Assembly: GCA_016699815.1 (NCBI GenBank)
Contig: CP065012.1
Span: 186,001-250,000, forward strand
DNA: 64,000 nucleotides
Direction of reading: 5' to 3'
DNA from: Chitinophagaceae bacterium
GTDB taxonomy: Bacteria > Bacteroidota > Bacteroidia > Chitinophagales > Chitinophagaceae
The notes under the pieces are model-generated. The model saw only the letters and a program-made list of their open reading frames with translations, made no database searches and was not told where the DNA came from. This document shows positions 1 through 10,244 of this stretch, in pieces; the first letter of the stretch is position 1; each line of letters begins with the position of its first letter. The position numbers were made by a program, and so were the translations under genes.

Positions 1-3000
1 CATTTGGCTTTTCTTATTCTTATCAATAAAGTGCATTTGATAAATGCCATTGGCAAAAGCCATTGCCGGAATTTCTATGATTTGTAAATAACTGTTGATA
101 CTTACTTCTTTTGTTAATACAATTTGGCCAGCCTGGTTCATCATTTGCATTTGGTATTTTCCCAATGGCTGGTTGCAGAACTGTATTTTAATAATATTAT
201 CGTAAACTGGGTTTGGCGTAGCTTTTATAGAAATTTCTGAAGGTAAAGCGCCCACTTTCTCTACATTGCTGTAAAGTATGCTTCCATCAGTATGTATTGC
301 TTTTATTCGATAAGTAATGGCGCCTTGTTCTGCCCTCTCATCGTCAAAAATATAAGCCATTCCGGGATTTGTATTTTTAACTACTGCAAAATTTTCGCCA
401 TCTGTGCTTTTTTCCACTTCGTAATTAAGTACATCTTCTTCATCGGCAGTTTTCCAATTTACGGTAACCGATTTATTAGCGTTCCTGTTTGCATTTATTC
501 CTATAAACCTTACTTTTTTAATTTGCTTAAATACAATCATAAACCGGTCTGCAGCGGCAGTAGCATTGTTGCTAATTTCAAAATTATAGATGCTGCCTGC
601 AGCAAGGTCTATTGATGTTGCTGTTTCAGTAAATTTATCAATTAACCAGGCCTGTAGCCCGGGCTTGGCCATATTTATGGGTTGCAGGTTAAACCGGTAT
701 GGCCTTGCTTTTAACCCGGATATTTTCAGGAAGATGGTATCTGCTTTTTGAATGGTTAATTTGCTTTCAAACATTAATTGTTTATCGCTTTTATCTATGG
801 ATAAGTTTTCGCCGGGGTTAGTAATTTTTAATGCATCATCTCCATTTACAGCATTACTATTGTTATTGTTGAAATCTATTAAAACCCCATCCATTGTTGC
901 AGGCCCATCGGGTGTAACAGCTTCGAGTATGTTCATTAAGCGTACATCCTGTGTTTTCATCCTAAATACTTCTCTGCTGCCATCGGTTTTGCTGCCTTCA
1001 CTAAACGATACAGAGCCAGCACCTGCGGCTTTTGACTGTACATAAAATGCCGTGCCCGATTCTATATTATTATCAATACTTCCATTGGTATTATAAGGGT
1101 CGCCGGGCATTCCATTGCTTCCGGGGAATATTGTATAATCTGTACCTGCACCATTTAAAGTAAATAGCTGGAAGGCGCCCAATCCATAAGCCCCGCCATT
1201 TGCAGCATTGGTAAGCCGTGGATCCCAAACCCAGAAAAACTTCACCTTTGCATCACCTGCAAATGCAACGCCGCTGGGAGTTATTTGCCTTAAATCTACA
1301 GCCGAGGCATATGGGTTACCTGCACTAAAAAATTGGTTAGTTGCCGTAGCTGTAAAACTTACCGATTGTGCATTGCGTTTTAAAGTTCCTCTTGTTCTTA
1401 AAATTGTGGCACTGCTTCCGGTAGTACTTACCACGCTCCTGTCGCCTCTCACAAATTTCATCCAGCCTGTGCCGGTAGCAATTGCAGTATCTGTTTTGCT
1501 GATGGTATTATAGCGCTGGTTGGCATCATTGCTCCAGTATTTCATATCATGGCCACCGGGTGTGTTCATATCAAACCAATTGCTGCTATTCCAGTTACTA
1601 TACAAGCTACCTATTCTTGTGCCATAGCCGCTTACCGGGTTCCCGGTTCCAGTTTGATCAGCTTCCTGCCATGCTTCATTTATGGTTTGTGAAGTGGTTA
1701 ATGGTATGCTTAAAAACCTCCATTTACGGGCATTGTAATTATAGCGTTCAACAATAAATCGTCCTCGGTTGTTGTTGGTTAAACCTTTATCGTAATTGAT
1801 GGTAACCCCGGTAGGAATTGCTGCAATCCACCCGGTGCTGGTTGCGCTGCTACGTATGATGATATTGCCGGAATCGAGAAGTAATTTGGTACTTACTGCC
1901 GAAAATAACATTTTTTTATGAATGCCAATACTGTTGCGAATTGAAATACTATCTGCTGCAAGCGGTGTATTATTGGAAGTGGTAAAATTGTTGAGTTCTA
2001 TTACATCCTTGCTTACAGAGCTGTCGGCATAAATTTGTTTTGCGGTTCCGCTCAATAAAACCGTACCATCATTATGTATAAATTTTGCCGTTGGGTTGCC
2101 GCCTTTTAAGAAATTACCTTTTACTTCTAATGTGGATGAAAGTGCAGGTGTTTTATTTCCATCGCCGCTTAAAATTAAATGCTGATAAGGGATGGTTGTT
2201 GTGATGGTTTGGTTACCATTGGGGTTGCCCAGGTAAAAGTTGCTCCTGTTATAATCTATAGTGCTATTGGCATCAAGGGTTACGTTATCAATATCCGGCG
2301 ATTTTACGGTAGGTGCATTGAGGCCGGATAGCGGGCCATGAAAACCCAAATCATTTGCAGTTAATAACCTGGAGCCGCTATACATCCTAAAGGTTTGTGT
2401 ACCTGCAGCAGCCTGTACTATTGAGCGATTGCTCATATGCAAAACTGCATTGGCCAATATGGAAAAATTATTTTTGATGTTGATATTGCCATTAGACTGG
2501 CCAACATTATTGCCCGTAACTTCTACATCGTAATAGGCATGATTGGCTTCTCCTTTTATGGTTTGCCTTGTGGCATTAATATTGGAAAATTCTACTACAC
2601 CTGCGGTTAAATTATAGTTACCATTCATCCAGGGCAATGCATAGCCAGAGCCGGTTGTACCTAATTTTAACCTGCCGCCATCCATAATAAATGGGGTAAT
2701 ATTTACAGGGCTGGTATCTCCCAGGTTGTAGGAGGTGAAATCTACCAAAGGCGTTCCGGTAATGGTTACAGAACTTTTATTTGTGGTATCAACCCTCACT
2801 ACATTTAGAGGTGTTTTAGTACCGCCACCACTAAAAATAATTTTATAGTAAGGGTGATAGTTTGCAAGGTCGCCGCCGGTTTGGGTTTCCAGTACTGTAG
2901 ATCCGGTTATATTTTGATTTCCCGAAGCTGCATTGTATTCTACTGTGCTGTTTTCGTTTACATAAGTTGTGCTGCCAGTAGTAGTAACCGTACCGCCGCC

Positions 3001-6000
3001 ACTTGTGGCTGTAGCTTCTAATCCACCGGCATGTGCTGTAATTAATTTGCCGTTAATAATTACGGCACCGCCTGTATTGCTTATTGTAGTTGTGGTAAGG
3101 TTTGCTGTGCCATTAACGGTAAAATTATTGCTGCCTTTATTTTGAAAAACCAGCAGGTTAACTACCGAGCCATAAACTTTTACTACCGAATCTGCAGGCA
3201 CGGTAATGCCATTATCAATATTAATTACTTTATTGGTTAAAATCCTAAGGTTGGAGCCACCAAGAATGGGCGCTGCGCCATCAATATGCAAAGTTCCTGC
3301 GCCGGTTATATTAAATGTAAGACTGTCGCTACCGCAAATGCCATCCCTGAAGGTAACACTGCCGCTTGCTGCAAGCGTATTACGGGCATTAATTGCTGTG
3401 AGGCCGTTAATAATTGTTGTACCGGCTGAACCCCATGTTCCACCTTGTGTTTGCGAAATTCTGAGTAATGGAATTGTGCTTGCATTAGCATCGGGAAAAT
3501 AGGTAATACCATTAGTTGTAAGGCCATTTACACCGGTGCTGTTCCAATCTAAAATTGCCCCGTGGTTCCAATTTACCTTAGAGGTAACCTCGGAGCCTAT
3601 ATTGGAATAGCCGCCCACAGCATGAGTATTTATTCCATCTCCAATACTTATCATACCACCGGTTTGTACATTAATATTTCCTGAAGCATTATATAATACA
3701 CCAAAAGTATAGGTAGCTTCGGTTGAAACAACTTGCAATTTTGCGCCACTCGCTATGTCTAATGAATAACCAGCTCCATCGGCTAAATCTATAATACCGC
3801 TATAGGTATTGCTGGCAAATGGCCCGGTAGAAATATAGCCACTTAACATTATTAAAGAGCCCGCTAATGCTACATTACTCAAACCCGGGTTATGCGTAAG
3901 CTGTATTGAATGTGTATTTTGAATTACAACTGAAGATGCTGTTTTAGATGGTGCAGCGGTTGCCGCAATCCATAAAATGTTGTTGTGAGATGATTGCCAG
4001 TTAGCCCGGTTTCCCCAGTTGCCGGAAGCAATTGAACGGAAATGATCTGCAGCAAAAGTATAATCACCCACTATGTTTGCAACGGTACCATTAAAAGTAA
4101 AATCATTTATGCTGTAAGTACCTCCCGTACCGCCCCATGCATAAAACCTAAAAGTAATAGGCGCTGTAATATTTTGATAATCGGCGCCGCTTAAACTAAT
4201 GGTTGTACCCAACAAGGTTGCAGTACCAATATTATTGGAAAACCCATCGGCACTGCCCCTAAAGGCAAAGTTTACAGGACCTGTTCCTGAATTTTGCCCG
4301 GTATAAATAAAGCTTACAAAATTAATTTTTTTGCCGGTGCCAGGTGTAAGAGTAAATTCAAAATAATCGTTTGTATTCATTGAAGTTGTACTCCATCCAT
4401 TTGCATTATACCTGTCGTTGGCATTTGAGCTTGCAATACCCGAACCTCTTGTAATACCGGATACGCTGATATGCGGATTATAAATATCACCTGTTGTATA
4501 AGGGTTTGCCGTATTGGGATTTGTACCTGTAATAGGGTTTGTCCATAGAGGCATGGGAGAAAATTGATCGCCTGCGGTAAAATCAATGAGCAATGCTGTA
4601 AGTGCATTAAAGCTGATGGTATTTGTAGCAGCATTCACCAAATTTCCTGGGTTCCATAAAGCGCCGTCCCAACGGGCAGAAATCATTTCTGCTTCAGAAG
4701 CGCCCACTATGTCAGCATCGGTATAAGTAAATGATGCATTGCAATTGTATGTAGGCAGGTTGGTGCTTGTGGACCAATAACGGGTAATGTAATTTGCTGC
4801 AATATTATTATTAGGATGCACTAAATCGGTAACCCTTACGCCGCCATAAGTGCTTGTACTAAAGCCTACACCCGAAGTAAAGCTTAAGGTTGCCGGGCTA
4901 TACTGTGCGCCATTTGGGGCAGTATTATCACCTATAGGAAATGTAAATGAACCTGCAGCATTAAAAATTTTACGCATTTCGCCGCTTCCATCTGCTACAA
5001 CCATATTAGTTGCAGTAGGTGTATTACCATTTACAGTAGCACTGGCATTTAAGGTGAGGTTATTGGTACCCAAACTTAGCAGCCCTGATTGCAATGTTAC
5101 ACTGTTATTTATTGTTAAATCTGTACCCAATGCAGCGCCTGCATTTGCGGCGGTACGGTTAAGGGTAAGGTTTGCTAAGGTTTGATAAGTTGGCGTAAAC
5201 CGTATTGTTCCAATATCTCCATCACCCAATAAGGTCATGTTGGAGCTAGTGCTTCCCCTAAAAGTTCCATTTCCTGAAACCATATTGGCAATTGCATTTG
5301 AACCGATAGTAATTCTTCTGTTGTTTATATTGATGATATCATTGGCAGTAGTAAAAGAAATGGCATTACCGGCAAGAGGTGCTGTTATAAATAAATTTTG
5401 GCCCATTTGCAAGGTAGTGCCTGAGCCGGAAGCTGCGCCAACTACAATATAGGGAATGGTTAAATCGGCAGATGCCGGTGTTGTTATGATTTGTGTACCA
5501 GATGGTTTTTCGAACCAAACGGCTCTGTTATTCGGAGTAAAACTGTATCCACTGCCAAAAGTTAAATTACCGCTTGTTTTTAAATCCCGGTTAAATACCG
5601 TACCTAATGATAAATTGCCATTAATAGTAACATTGCCTCCTACGGTTAAAGCGCCGCCGCAATCTACAGAACCAAAATCCATATATAAAGATGAACCGCC
5701 ATCAACAATAAGGTTTCCGGTAATGGTTCTGGCGCCGGTTATTGCCGGGTAATTGAGCGTTGTGTTTGAACTTAATTGCACATTAGTTGGAGCAGCAGAA
5801 GGTGTCCACTCCAGGCCATTATTGTAAGTTGTGTTGGTACAATAATACCATAGCAAGGAGGCAGCGCCATAGGTTGGGCTGTTTGCAGAAACAAAACCAC
5901 CGTTACGCATTTGTAAAGTGCCGTTAATTGTAGTGCCGGCGGTATTTACATAGCCTGCATATAAAGTAAGTGTTCCGTTTATGGTTCTTGCTCCATCATT

Positions 6001-7611
6001 TAAATTGGCACCGCACCCTGTATTTAAAGTAACATTAAAAGGAAAATTTGTTGCAGGCCAAAAGCGTTGCCCTGGCGTTACGCCATAAGTACCAGCGCTG
6101 TTAAAAATAAGATAACTGCCAGTAGCTGCATATACAAACCAGTTTGCTCCATTGGCATAGCCACCTGTATTTAGTTGAAAAGTGCCATTAATGGTTGTAG
6201 TTCCATTATTGGTATAAGTTGCATCTACAGCAAGCGAATGCCCGGCGTTTACTAAAGTAGTTGTACCTGCATTACGGGTAATTGCAGCATTGCTGGTAAC
6301 TGCATGGTTAATGATTACATCGTCAGTAGGGCCGGGTACACCAACCGGCAACCAAGTAGCAGGCGTAAACCAGCTTCCATTATTATTAGAGATATAAGAA
6401 CTGGTAACATTTATTTGTACTTCGTTACTGGTAATGGTAGTAGCGCAAGGAGCAGCATAAGTTACCTCGGCAACTACAAAATATGTATTAACTGCCGCAA
6501 AATTTGGAGTATAAGTGCTCCCGGTTTCTGTTGGTGAGAATGAACTATAAGGGCCGCCGGAAGTTGTAGCATATTTCCATTCGGTAGATGTAACAGTAGC
6601 CGTACCTGTTGTAATGGTAAGCATTGTGCCATTTGTAGATGGTGGAATAGTTTGTGTAGCAACCGGCGCTATTGATGTGGTGCTGGTATAAACCTGAGCT
6701 GTAACATCCAGCCTGCTGGTAGATTCGCAGCCCGATACAGTTTGAGATGCATAGTAATGAGTGCCATTTACCAACGCTGTTGAGCCGATAAGTAAATTAC
6801 CGCCAGATGAAGCATCATACCATTGAATACTACTGCCGGTTGCAGAAAGGCTGGCAACAGTTGCGCCTGAACAGAAACTTTGTGGGCTGCTGCCAGTAGG
6901 TGCTGCCGGAGGGGTACACGAAACATTTGCTACGCCATTTATAATTACATTATCAATGCCAAAAGACCCGCCTGCCGCTTCTGCATTCCATCCATAAAAT
7001 CTAAAGGTAACGGCGGAAGACAATCCATCAAAAGTTGCACCTAAAGTAATTGTACTGCCATCTTCGGCAGATGAGCTGGCATCATCTACCTGGAAAATAT
7101 TGGTTGCCACTACCGTTAAATCTGTATTTGCAGGATTAATACTTGCAGGTAAATTTGCTGCATATCCTCCAATGCTTGATCTTACGGAATATTGCCTCGT
7201 ACCAGTTCCTGACCTTTGCATCCTGAATTCGATGGTATTGATATCAATAGAATATCCGGCCAGGGGTGTAATGGTAACCTGGTAATAATCGCTTAAATCT
7301 ATATTTCCGGAAAATGTATTGCTTCCATGTGTTGCACCAGTAGACCAACCAGTAAAACTAAATCTTGTAGCCGCATTTGGATTGGGTGCTACACCGGCAG
7401 CAGAAAATGAACCAAAAGTAACTCCTGTTGCAGTTGGCGGAGGTGTAGGATCGGTTGTTCCACTACTTGTGGTTACATTAGCAAAGTCGTAAGTAACTCC
7501 AAAAGCCTGCCCATTACTCTCTTTACCTGCAAAAAGCAAGGCAAAAAATAACAAAATGGCAAATGATTCTACACCTAAAATCCGGTTGAAAAAAAGGTAA
7601 ATATTTTTCAT
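1..7611 (-). CDS. Giant T9SS-secreted cell-surface protein (partial, C-terminus cut by window edge)
   Basis: An open frame of 2537 codons runs from an ATG at 7611 to base 1; every in-frame triplet I checked is open. The N-terminus (MKNIYLFFNRILG..., hydrophobic stretch, then NGQA) reads as a signal peptide of about 36 residues. Near residues 235-300 lies an Ig-like module with CTPPAAPTGS and a paired Cys. The bulk is Ser/Thr/Asn/Gly-rich, with recurring short units such as TINGTL and GNLT that suggest a long beta-helix or beta-sandwich stalk. Near the visible end a fibronectin-like segment (VNWKTADEEDVLNYEVEKS) precedes PNPVYDNIIKIQF and NGIYQMHF, typical of a T9SS type A sorting domain. Probably only a few C-terminal residues are missing. 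The role is inferred as adhesin or surface-layer protein; no enzymatic domain was recognised. Confidence 0.85.
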   Translation of the reverse strand, partial: MKNIYLFFNRILGVESFAILLFFALLFAGKESNGQAFGVTYDFANVTTSSGTTDPTPPPTATGVTFGSFSAAGVAPNPNAATRFSFTGWSTGATHGSNTFSGNIDLSDYYQVTITPLAGYSIDINTIEFRMQRSGTGTRQYSVRSSIGGYAANLPASINPANTDLTVVATNIFQVDDASSSAEDGSTITLGATFDGLSSAVTFRFYGWNAEAAGGSFGIDNVIINGVANVSCTPPAAPTGSSPQSFCSGATVASLSATGSSIQWYDASSGGNLLIGSTALVNGTHYYASQTVSGCESTSRLDVTAQVYTSTTSIAPVATQTIPPSTNGTMLTITTGTATVTSTEWKYATTSGGPYSSFSPTETGSTYTPNFAAVNTYFVVAEVTYAAPCATTITSNEVQINVTSSYISNNNGSWFTPATWLPVGVPGPTDDVIINHAVTSNAAITRNAGTTTLVNAGHSLAVDATYTNNGTTTINGTFQLNTGGYANGANWFVYAATGSYLIFNSAGTYGVTPGQRFWPATNFPFNVTLNTGCGANLNDGARTINGTLTLYAGYVNTAGTTINGTLQMRNGGFVSANSPTYGAASLLWYYCTNTTYNNGLEWTPSAAPTNVQLSSNTTLNYPAITGARTITGNLIVDGGSSLYMDFGSVDCGGALTVGGNVTINGNLSLGTVFNRDLKTSGNLTFGSGYSFTPNNRAVWFEKPSGTQIITTPASADLTIPYIVVGAASGSGTTLQMGQNLFITAPLAGNAISFTTANDIININNRRITIGSNAIANMVSGNGTFRGSTSSNMTLLGDGDIGTIRFTPTYQTLANLTLNRTAANAGAALGTDLTINNSVTLQSGLLSLGTNNLTLNASATVNGNTPTATNMVVADGSGEMRKIFNAAGSFTFPIGDNTAPNGAQYSPATLSFTSGVGFSTSTYGGVRVTDLVHPNNNIAANYITRYWSTSTNLPTYNCNASFTYTDADIVGASEAEMISARWDGALWNPGNLVNAATNTISFNALTALLIDFTAGDQFSPMPLWTNPITGTNPNTANPYTTGDIYNPHISVSGITRGSGIASSNANDRYNANGWSTTSMNTNDYFEFTLTPGTGKKINFVSFIYTGQNSGTGPVNFAFRGSADGFSNNIGTATLLGTTISLSGADYQNITAPITFRFYAWGGTGGTYSINDFTFNGTVANIVGDYTFAADHFRSIASGNWGNRANWQSSHNNILWIAATAAPSKTASSVVIQNTHSIQLTHNPGLSNVALAGSLIMLSGYISTGPFASNTYSGIIDLADGAGYSLDIASGAKLQVVSTEATYTFGVLYNASGNINVQTGGMISIGDGINTHAVGGYSNIGSEVTSKVNWNHGAILDWNSTGVNGLTTNGITYFPDANASTIPLLRISQTQGGTWGSAGTTIINGLTAINARNTLAASGSVTFRDGICGSDSLTFNITGAGTLHIDGAAPILGGSNLRILTNKVINIDNGITVPADSVVKVYGSVVNLLVFQNKGSNNFTVNGTANLTTTTISNTGGAVIINGKLITAHAGGLEATATSGGGTVTTTGSTTYVNENSTVEYNAASGNQNITGSTVLETQTGGDLANYHPYYKIIFSGGGTKTPLNVVRVDTTNKSSVTITGTPLVDFTSYNLGDTSPVNITPFIMDGGRLKLGTTGSGYALPWMNGNYNLTAGVVEFSNINATRQTIKGEANHAYYDVEVTGNNVGQSNGNINIKNNFSILANAVLHMSNRSIVQAAAGTQTFRMYSGSRLLTANDLGFHGPLSGLNAPTVKSPDIDNVTLDANSTIDYNRSNFYLGNPNGNQTITTTIPYQHLILSGDGNKTPALSSTLEVKGNFLKGGNPTAKFIHNDGTVLLSGTAKQIYADSSVSKDVIELNNFTTSNNTPLAADSISIRNSIGIHKKMLFSAVSTKLLLDSGNIIIRSSATSTGWIAAIPTGVTINYDKGLTNNNRGRFIVERYNYNARKWRFLSIPLTTSQTINEAWQEADQTGTGNPVSGYGTRIGSLYSNWNSSNWFDMNTPGGHDMKYWSNDANQRYNTISKTDTAIATGTGWMKFVRGDRSVVSTTGSSATILRTRGTLKRNAQSVSFTATATNQFFSAGNPYASAVDLRQITPSGVAFAGDAKVKFFWVWDPRLTNAANGGAYGLGAFQLFTLNGAGTDYTIFPGSNGMPGDPYNTNGSIDNNIESGTAFYVQSKAAGAGSVSFSEGSKTDGSREVFRMKTQDVRLMNILEAVTPDGPATMDGVLIDFNNNNSNAVNGDDALKITNPGENLSIDKSDKQLMFESKLTIQKADTIFLKISGLKARPYRFNLQPINMAKPGLQAWLIDKFTETATSIDLAAGSIYNFEISNNATAAADRFMIVFKQIKKVRFIGINANRNANKSVTVNWKTADEEDVLNYEVEKSTDGENFAVVKNTNPGMAYIFDDERAEQGAITYRIKAIHTDGSILYSNVEKVGALPSEISIKATPNPVYDNIIKIQFCNQPLGKYQMQMMNQAGQIVLTKEVSINSYLQIIEIPAMAFANGIYQMHFIDKNKKSQM

Positions 7612-7683
7612 GTTTAATCAATAACTAATTCAGTGGTTTATGGGCAGGCAAGTGTATTCATAGCACGGAGATAAAAAGAAAAG

Positions 7684-7691
7684 CAAAGCTA
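7684..7691 (-). promoter_or_regulatory. Candidate -7 box for the giant surface protein
   Basis: The minus strand reads TAGCTTTG, matching the Bacteroidota TAnnTTTG consensus, 72 nt upstream of the ATG. No clear TTG -33 element is seen at the usual spacing. The rest of the 258-bp gap (7612-7869) shows nothing else I can name. Confidence 0.4.
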
Positions 7692-7869
7692 CATTATATT
7701 AAGACTTAAAAACTGCTTTTTGCACAGATTTAATATAATGTTAATAACAAATTCTATAAAAAGACGGTATTGTACTGTAAAAAGTGCACTGAACTGTAAT
7801 AAACCCTGCATTTTTAGTGAAAAATTTGGCATAAAAGCAGTTGGCAGGCCAAAATTGCTCCTTGCATTT

Positions 7870-8472
7870 CTATTTTACCATAGAAAAAATATATGCATAT
7901 AGTTTATTTGCCCATTTTGCATATTCTTTTTCGCTTGGGTGTAAGCCATCTGCTGCAACAAATTCAGGCCTGGAAGCATCGGCTCTTTGAGCATTTGTAA
8001 TATTTATAAATTTGCAGCCTGCATTTTCAGTAATTTGTTTGCAGGTTTTATTGTAGTCATCTACTTCATAGGAAATTTTTTTAGTGTCTTTTTCTTTTGC
8101 AAATGGGGTTGTGCCCCAGTCGGGTATGCTGAGCACTATTACCTGCCCTGGTTTATTGCCACAGAGACCAATTGCCATTTGAATTAAATCGGTAAATTCC
8201 TGCTGATAATTTTCTACGCTTCTTCCCCTGTATTGATTATTTACACCAATTAACAAGGTTACCCAATCATAGTTTTTTAAAAAATGGGTTTGTTCCATTT
8301 GGGATAAAAGTTCATTGGTTGTCCAGCCTGTTTTGGCAATAATTTCCGGGGCCAAAAAATCAATGGCAGACTTACGCAATAATTGTATAAGCTGGTAGGG
8401 AAAGCTTTCGTACAACGAAACCTGCTCACCGATTGTATAGCTATCGCCTAAGGCTAAATAGGTAAATTGCAT
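7870..8472 (-). CDS. SGNH/GDSL-family hydrolase (lysophospholipase L1-like)
   Basis: A 200-residue protein with the SGNH blocks in order: block I LALGDSYTIG near residue 8 (catalytic Ser), block III LLIGVNNQYRG near residue 75 (Gly and Asn of the oxyanion hole), block V DGLHPSEKEY near residue 175 (catalytic Asp and His). The family hydrolyses esters of lipids, carbohydrates or acylated substrates; the substrate here cannot be read from sequence. No signal peptide is visible, so it is probably cytoplasmic. It stands alone, with the giant surface protein downstream on the same strand and a divergent acyl-CoA dehydrogenase upstream. Confidence 0.85.
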   Translation of the reverse strand: MQFTYLALGDSYTIGEQVSLYESFPYQLIQLLRKSAIDFLAPEIIAKTGWTTNELLSQMEQTHFLKNYDWVTLLIGVNNQYRGRSVENYQQEFTDLIQMAIGLCGNKPGQVIVLSIPDWGTTPFAKEKDTKKISYEVDDYNKTCKQITENAGCKFINITNAQRADASRPEFVAADGLHPSEKEYAKWANKLYAYIFSMVK

Positions 8473-8542
8473 TTTTTACTTTTTCAATAGCTAAAATACA
8501 TATTTATAAATTAGGATGGCCGATAGTAAATGGGCATCACCT

Positions 8543-8550
8543 TATCTTTG
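8543..8550 (+). promoter_or_regulatory. Candidate -7 box for the acyl-CoA dehydrogenase gene
   Basis: TATCTTTG matches TAnnTTTG exactly and lies about 130 nt upstream of the ATG at 8683, giving a long leader. A good -33 TTG is not obvious. It is the best promoter candidate in the divergent gap 8473-8682. Confidence 0.45.
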
Positions 8551-8682
8551 CGGCAATATTTAAGCAGTAACATTTTACCCTGCTCAAAAATGATATATTG
8601 TACAAGGGTGCGACGCCAATGAAGCAGAAGAATGTGATGGTGCCGGGCCAAAAAAAAAATTAAATATAAAAATTATAAAAAG

Positions 8683-9867
8683 ATGGCAGCCAAAACAGAC
8701 AATTTTAATAGCCCTGATTATTTTAATGTAGATGAACTGCTTACCGAAGAGCATAAACTGGTACGGGAAAGCGTACGCAATTACGTTAAAAAAGAAATTT
8801 CGCCCATTATTGAAGATTATGCACAGCGTGCAGAATTTCCGCAGCAAATTGTAAAGCAAATGGGTGAACTGGGTGTGTTTGGCCCCACAATTCCCGAGCA
8901 ATATGGCGGCGGAGGGCTGGATTATATTAGTTACGGGCTTATGATGCAGGAGTTGGAGCGTGGCGATAGTGGTGTGCGTTCTACAGCAAGTGTGCAGGGC
9001 AGTTTGGTGATGTTTCCTATTTATCAATACGGCAGCGAAGAGCAGCGCAACAAATATTTACCCAAACTGGCAAGTGGCGAATGGCTGGGTTGCTTTGGGT
9101 TAACGGAGCCCAACCATGGCAGCGATCCGAGCAGTATGCTCACCAATATTAAAGATGCCGGCGATCATGTAATTTTAAATGGCGCCAAAATGTGGATTAG
9201 CAATGCCCCTTTTAGCCAGGTAGCCGTAGTGTGGGCAAAAGATGAAGCAGGCGATATAAGAGGCCTGGTTGTAGAAAGAGGTATGGAAGGTTTTAGTACG
9301 CCCACTACACATGGCAAATGGAGCCTGCGTGCAAGCGCAACAGGTGAGCTGGTTTTTGATAATGTAAAAGTGCCTAAAGAAAATATTTTTCCCAATGTAA
9401 AAGGTTTAAAAGGGCCGCTGGGTTGCTTAACAAAAGCCCGCTACGGCATTGCATGGGGCGCTGTGGGTGCGGCAATGGATTGCTACCATATTGCTTTGGA
9501 ATATAGCAAGGAGCGCATACAATTTGGAAAACCCATTGGCGGGTTTCAATTGCAGCAAAAAAAACTGGCCGAAATGGTTACTGAAATTACCAAGGCACAA
9601 TTACTCAACTGGCGATTGGGTGTGTTGATGAACGAAGGAAAAGTAACGCCGCAACAAGTGAGCATGGCTAAAAGAAATGCCTGCGAAATTGCCACCAACA
9701 TTTGCAGGGATGCCCGCCAAATGCTGGGCGGAATGGGCATTACTGGCGAATACCCGGTGATGCGCCACATGATGAATCTGGAGAGTGTGATTACTTACGA
9801 AGGCACACACGATATTCATTTGCTGATAACGGGGATGGATGTAACGGGGATGAATGCGTTTAAGTAA
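8683..9867 (+). CDS. gcdH: Acyl-CoA dehydrogenase, glutaryl-CoA dehydrogenase type
   Basis: A 394-residue, full-length FAD-dependent acyl-CoA dehydrogenase. The pattern ERGDSGVRSTASVQGSLVM (91-110), the flavin-binding stretch GCFGLTEPNHGSDP (136-149) and MLGGMGITGEYPVMRH resemble glutaryl-CoA dehydrogenase more than short- or medium-chain enzymes. The catalytic base is E373 in TYEGTHDIH. The family reaction is oxidative decarboxylation of glutaryl-CoA to crotonyl-CoA in lysine and tryptophan breakdown. A 3-hydroxyacyl-CoA dehydrogenase lies just downstream, which fits a crotonyl-CoA to acetoacetyl-CoA route, although the two genes are separated by a degraded insert. Substrate choice is inferred from motif resemblance. 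Confidence 0.88.
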   Translation: MAAKTDNFNSPDYFNVDELLTEEHKLVRESVRNYVKKEISPIIEDYAQRAEFPQQIVKQMGELGVFGPTIPEQYGGGGLDYISYGLMMQELERGDSGVRSTASVQGSLVMFPIYQYGSEEQRNKYLPKLASGEWLGCFGLTEPNHGSDPSSMLTNIKDAGDHVILNGAKMWISNAPFSQVAVVWAKDEAGDIRGLVVERGMEGFSTPTTHGKWSLRASATGELVFDNVKVPKENIFPNVKGLKGPLGCLTKARYGIAWGAVGAAMDCYHIALEYSKERIQFGKPIGGFQLQQKKLAEMVTEITKAQLLNWRLGVLMNEGKVTPQQVSMAKRNACEIATNICRDARQMLGGMGITGEYPVMRHMMNLESVITYEGTHDIHLLITGMDVTGMNAFK

Positions 9868-9883
9868 TTGACAATGTATAATG
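9867..9883 (+). repeat. Left arm of 17-bp inverted repeat around the broken four-helix-bundle gene
   Basis: The sequence attgacaatgtataatg occurs here, and its reverse complement is found at 10245-10261 with one mismatch. A second tgtataatga copy follows at 9890-9899. The arms tightly enclose the pseudogene, as expected for the ends of an inserted unit. Confidence 0.6.
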
Positions 9884-9901
9884 AATGATGTATAATGAAG
9901 G

Positions 9902-10223
9902 ATGCCTAAATGTTACTTTATGAAAGAAGGAAATTTGATTGAGGTTAAGAGTTTTGAATTTGCGGTAAGAATTGTGCGGCTTTATAAATATTTGATAGAA
10001 AGTATGAGGGAATTTGTATTGAGTAAGCAGGTATTAAGATCTGGTACTTCAATTGGTGCTAAAGGAAACACAAGAAACAGGATATTGGCTAAGGCTTATG
10101 AAAGAATCAGATTTTCTTACCTTGGCTGTGTTCAATAGCATACATCCAAATCTCATTGAAATTATTAAAATACGCACATCAATTTTTAAAACCAGCAGAA
10201 ACAAAATATCAGAAATTCAATAA
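9902..10223 (+). pseudogene. Four-helix-bundle protein (23S rRNA IVS / Avd-like family), internally deleted and frameshifted
   Basis: Frame 1 reads FEFAVRIVRLYKYL then SKQVLRSGTSIGA, the N-terminal helices of the S23/Avd-like four-helix-bundle family, then runs into unrelated residues and stops at 10138. From about 10062 the frame shifted by one reads KETQETGYWLRLMKESDFL and ends EIIKIRTSIFKTSRN up to a stop at 10221-10223, which is the family's C-terminal half. About 25 residues normally found between SIGA and the YKEA-type helix are missing, so a deletion that is not a multiple of three joined the halves. The likely original start is the ATG at 9920. The gene is enclosed by a 17-bp inverted repeat and lies between two fatty-acid/amino-acid catabolism genes. 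Confidence 0.75.
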
Positions 10224-10244
10224 CAACACCTATAAAAAATTATA

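Noticed and set aside
292..7285. Several plus-strand open frames of 60-111 codons across the left 7 kb
   Set aside because: They lie opposite one continuous minus-strand frame of 2537 codons with a signal peptide and sorting domain; they are low-complexity shadows.
8584..9027. 147-codon minus-strand frame opposite the acyl-CoA dehydrogenase
   Set aside because: Its product is a His/Phe-rich string without any domain, and the plus strand carries an intact enzyme with all motifs.
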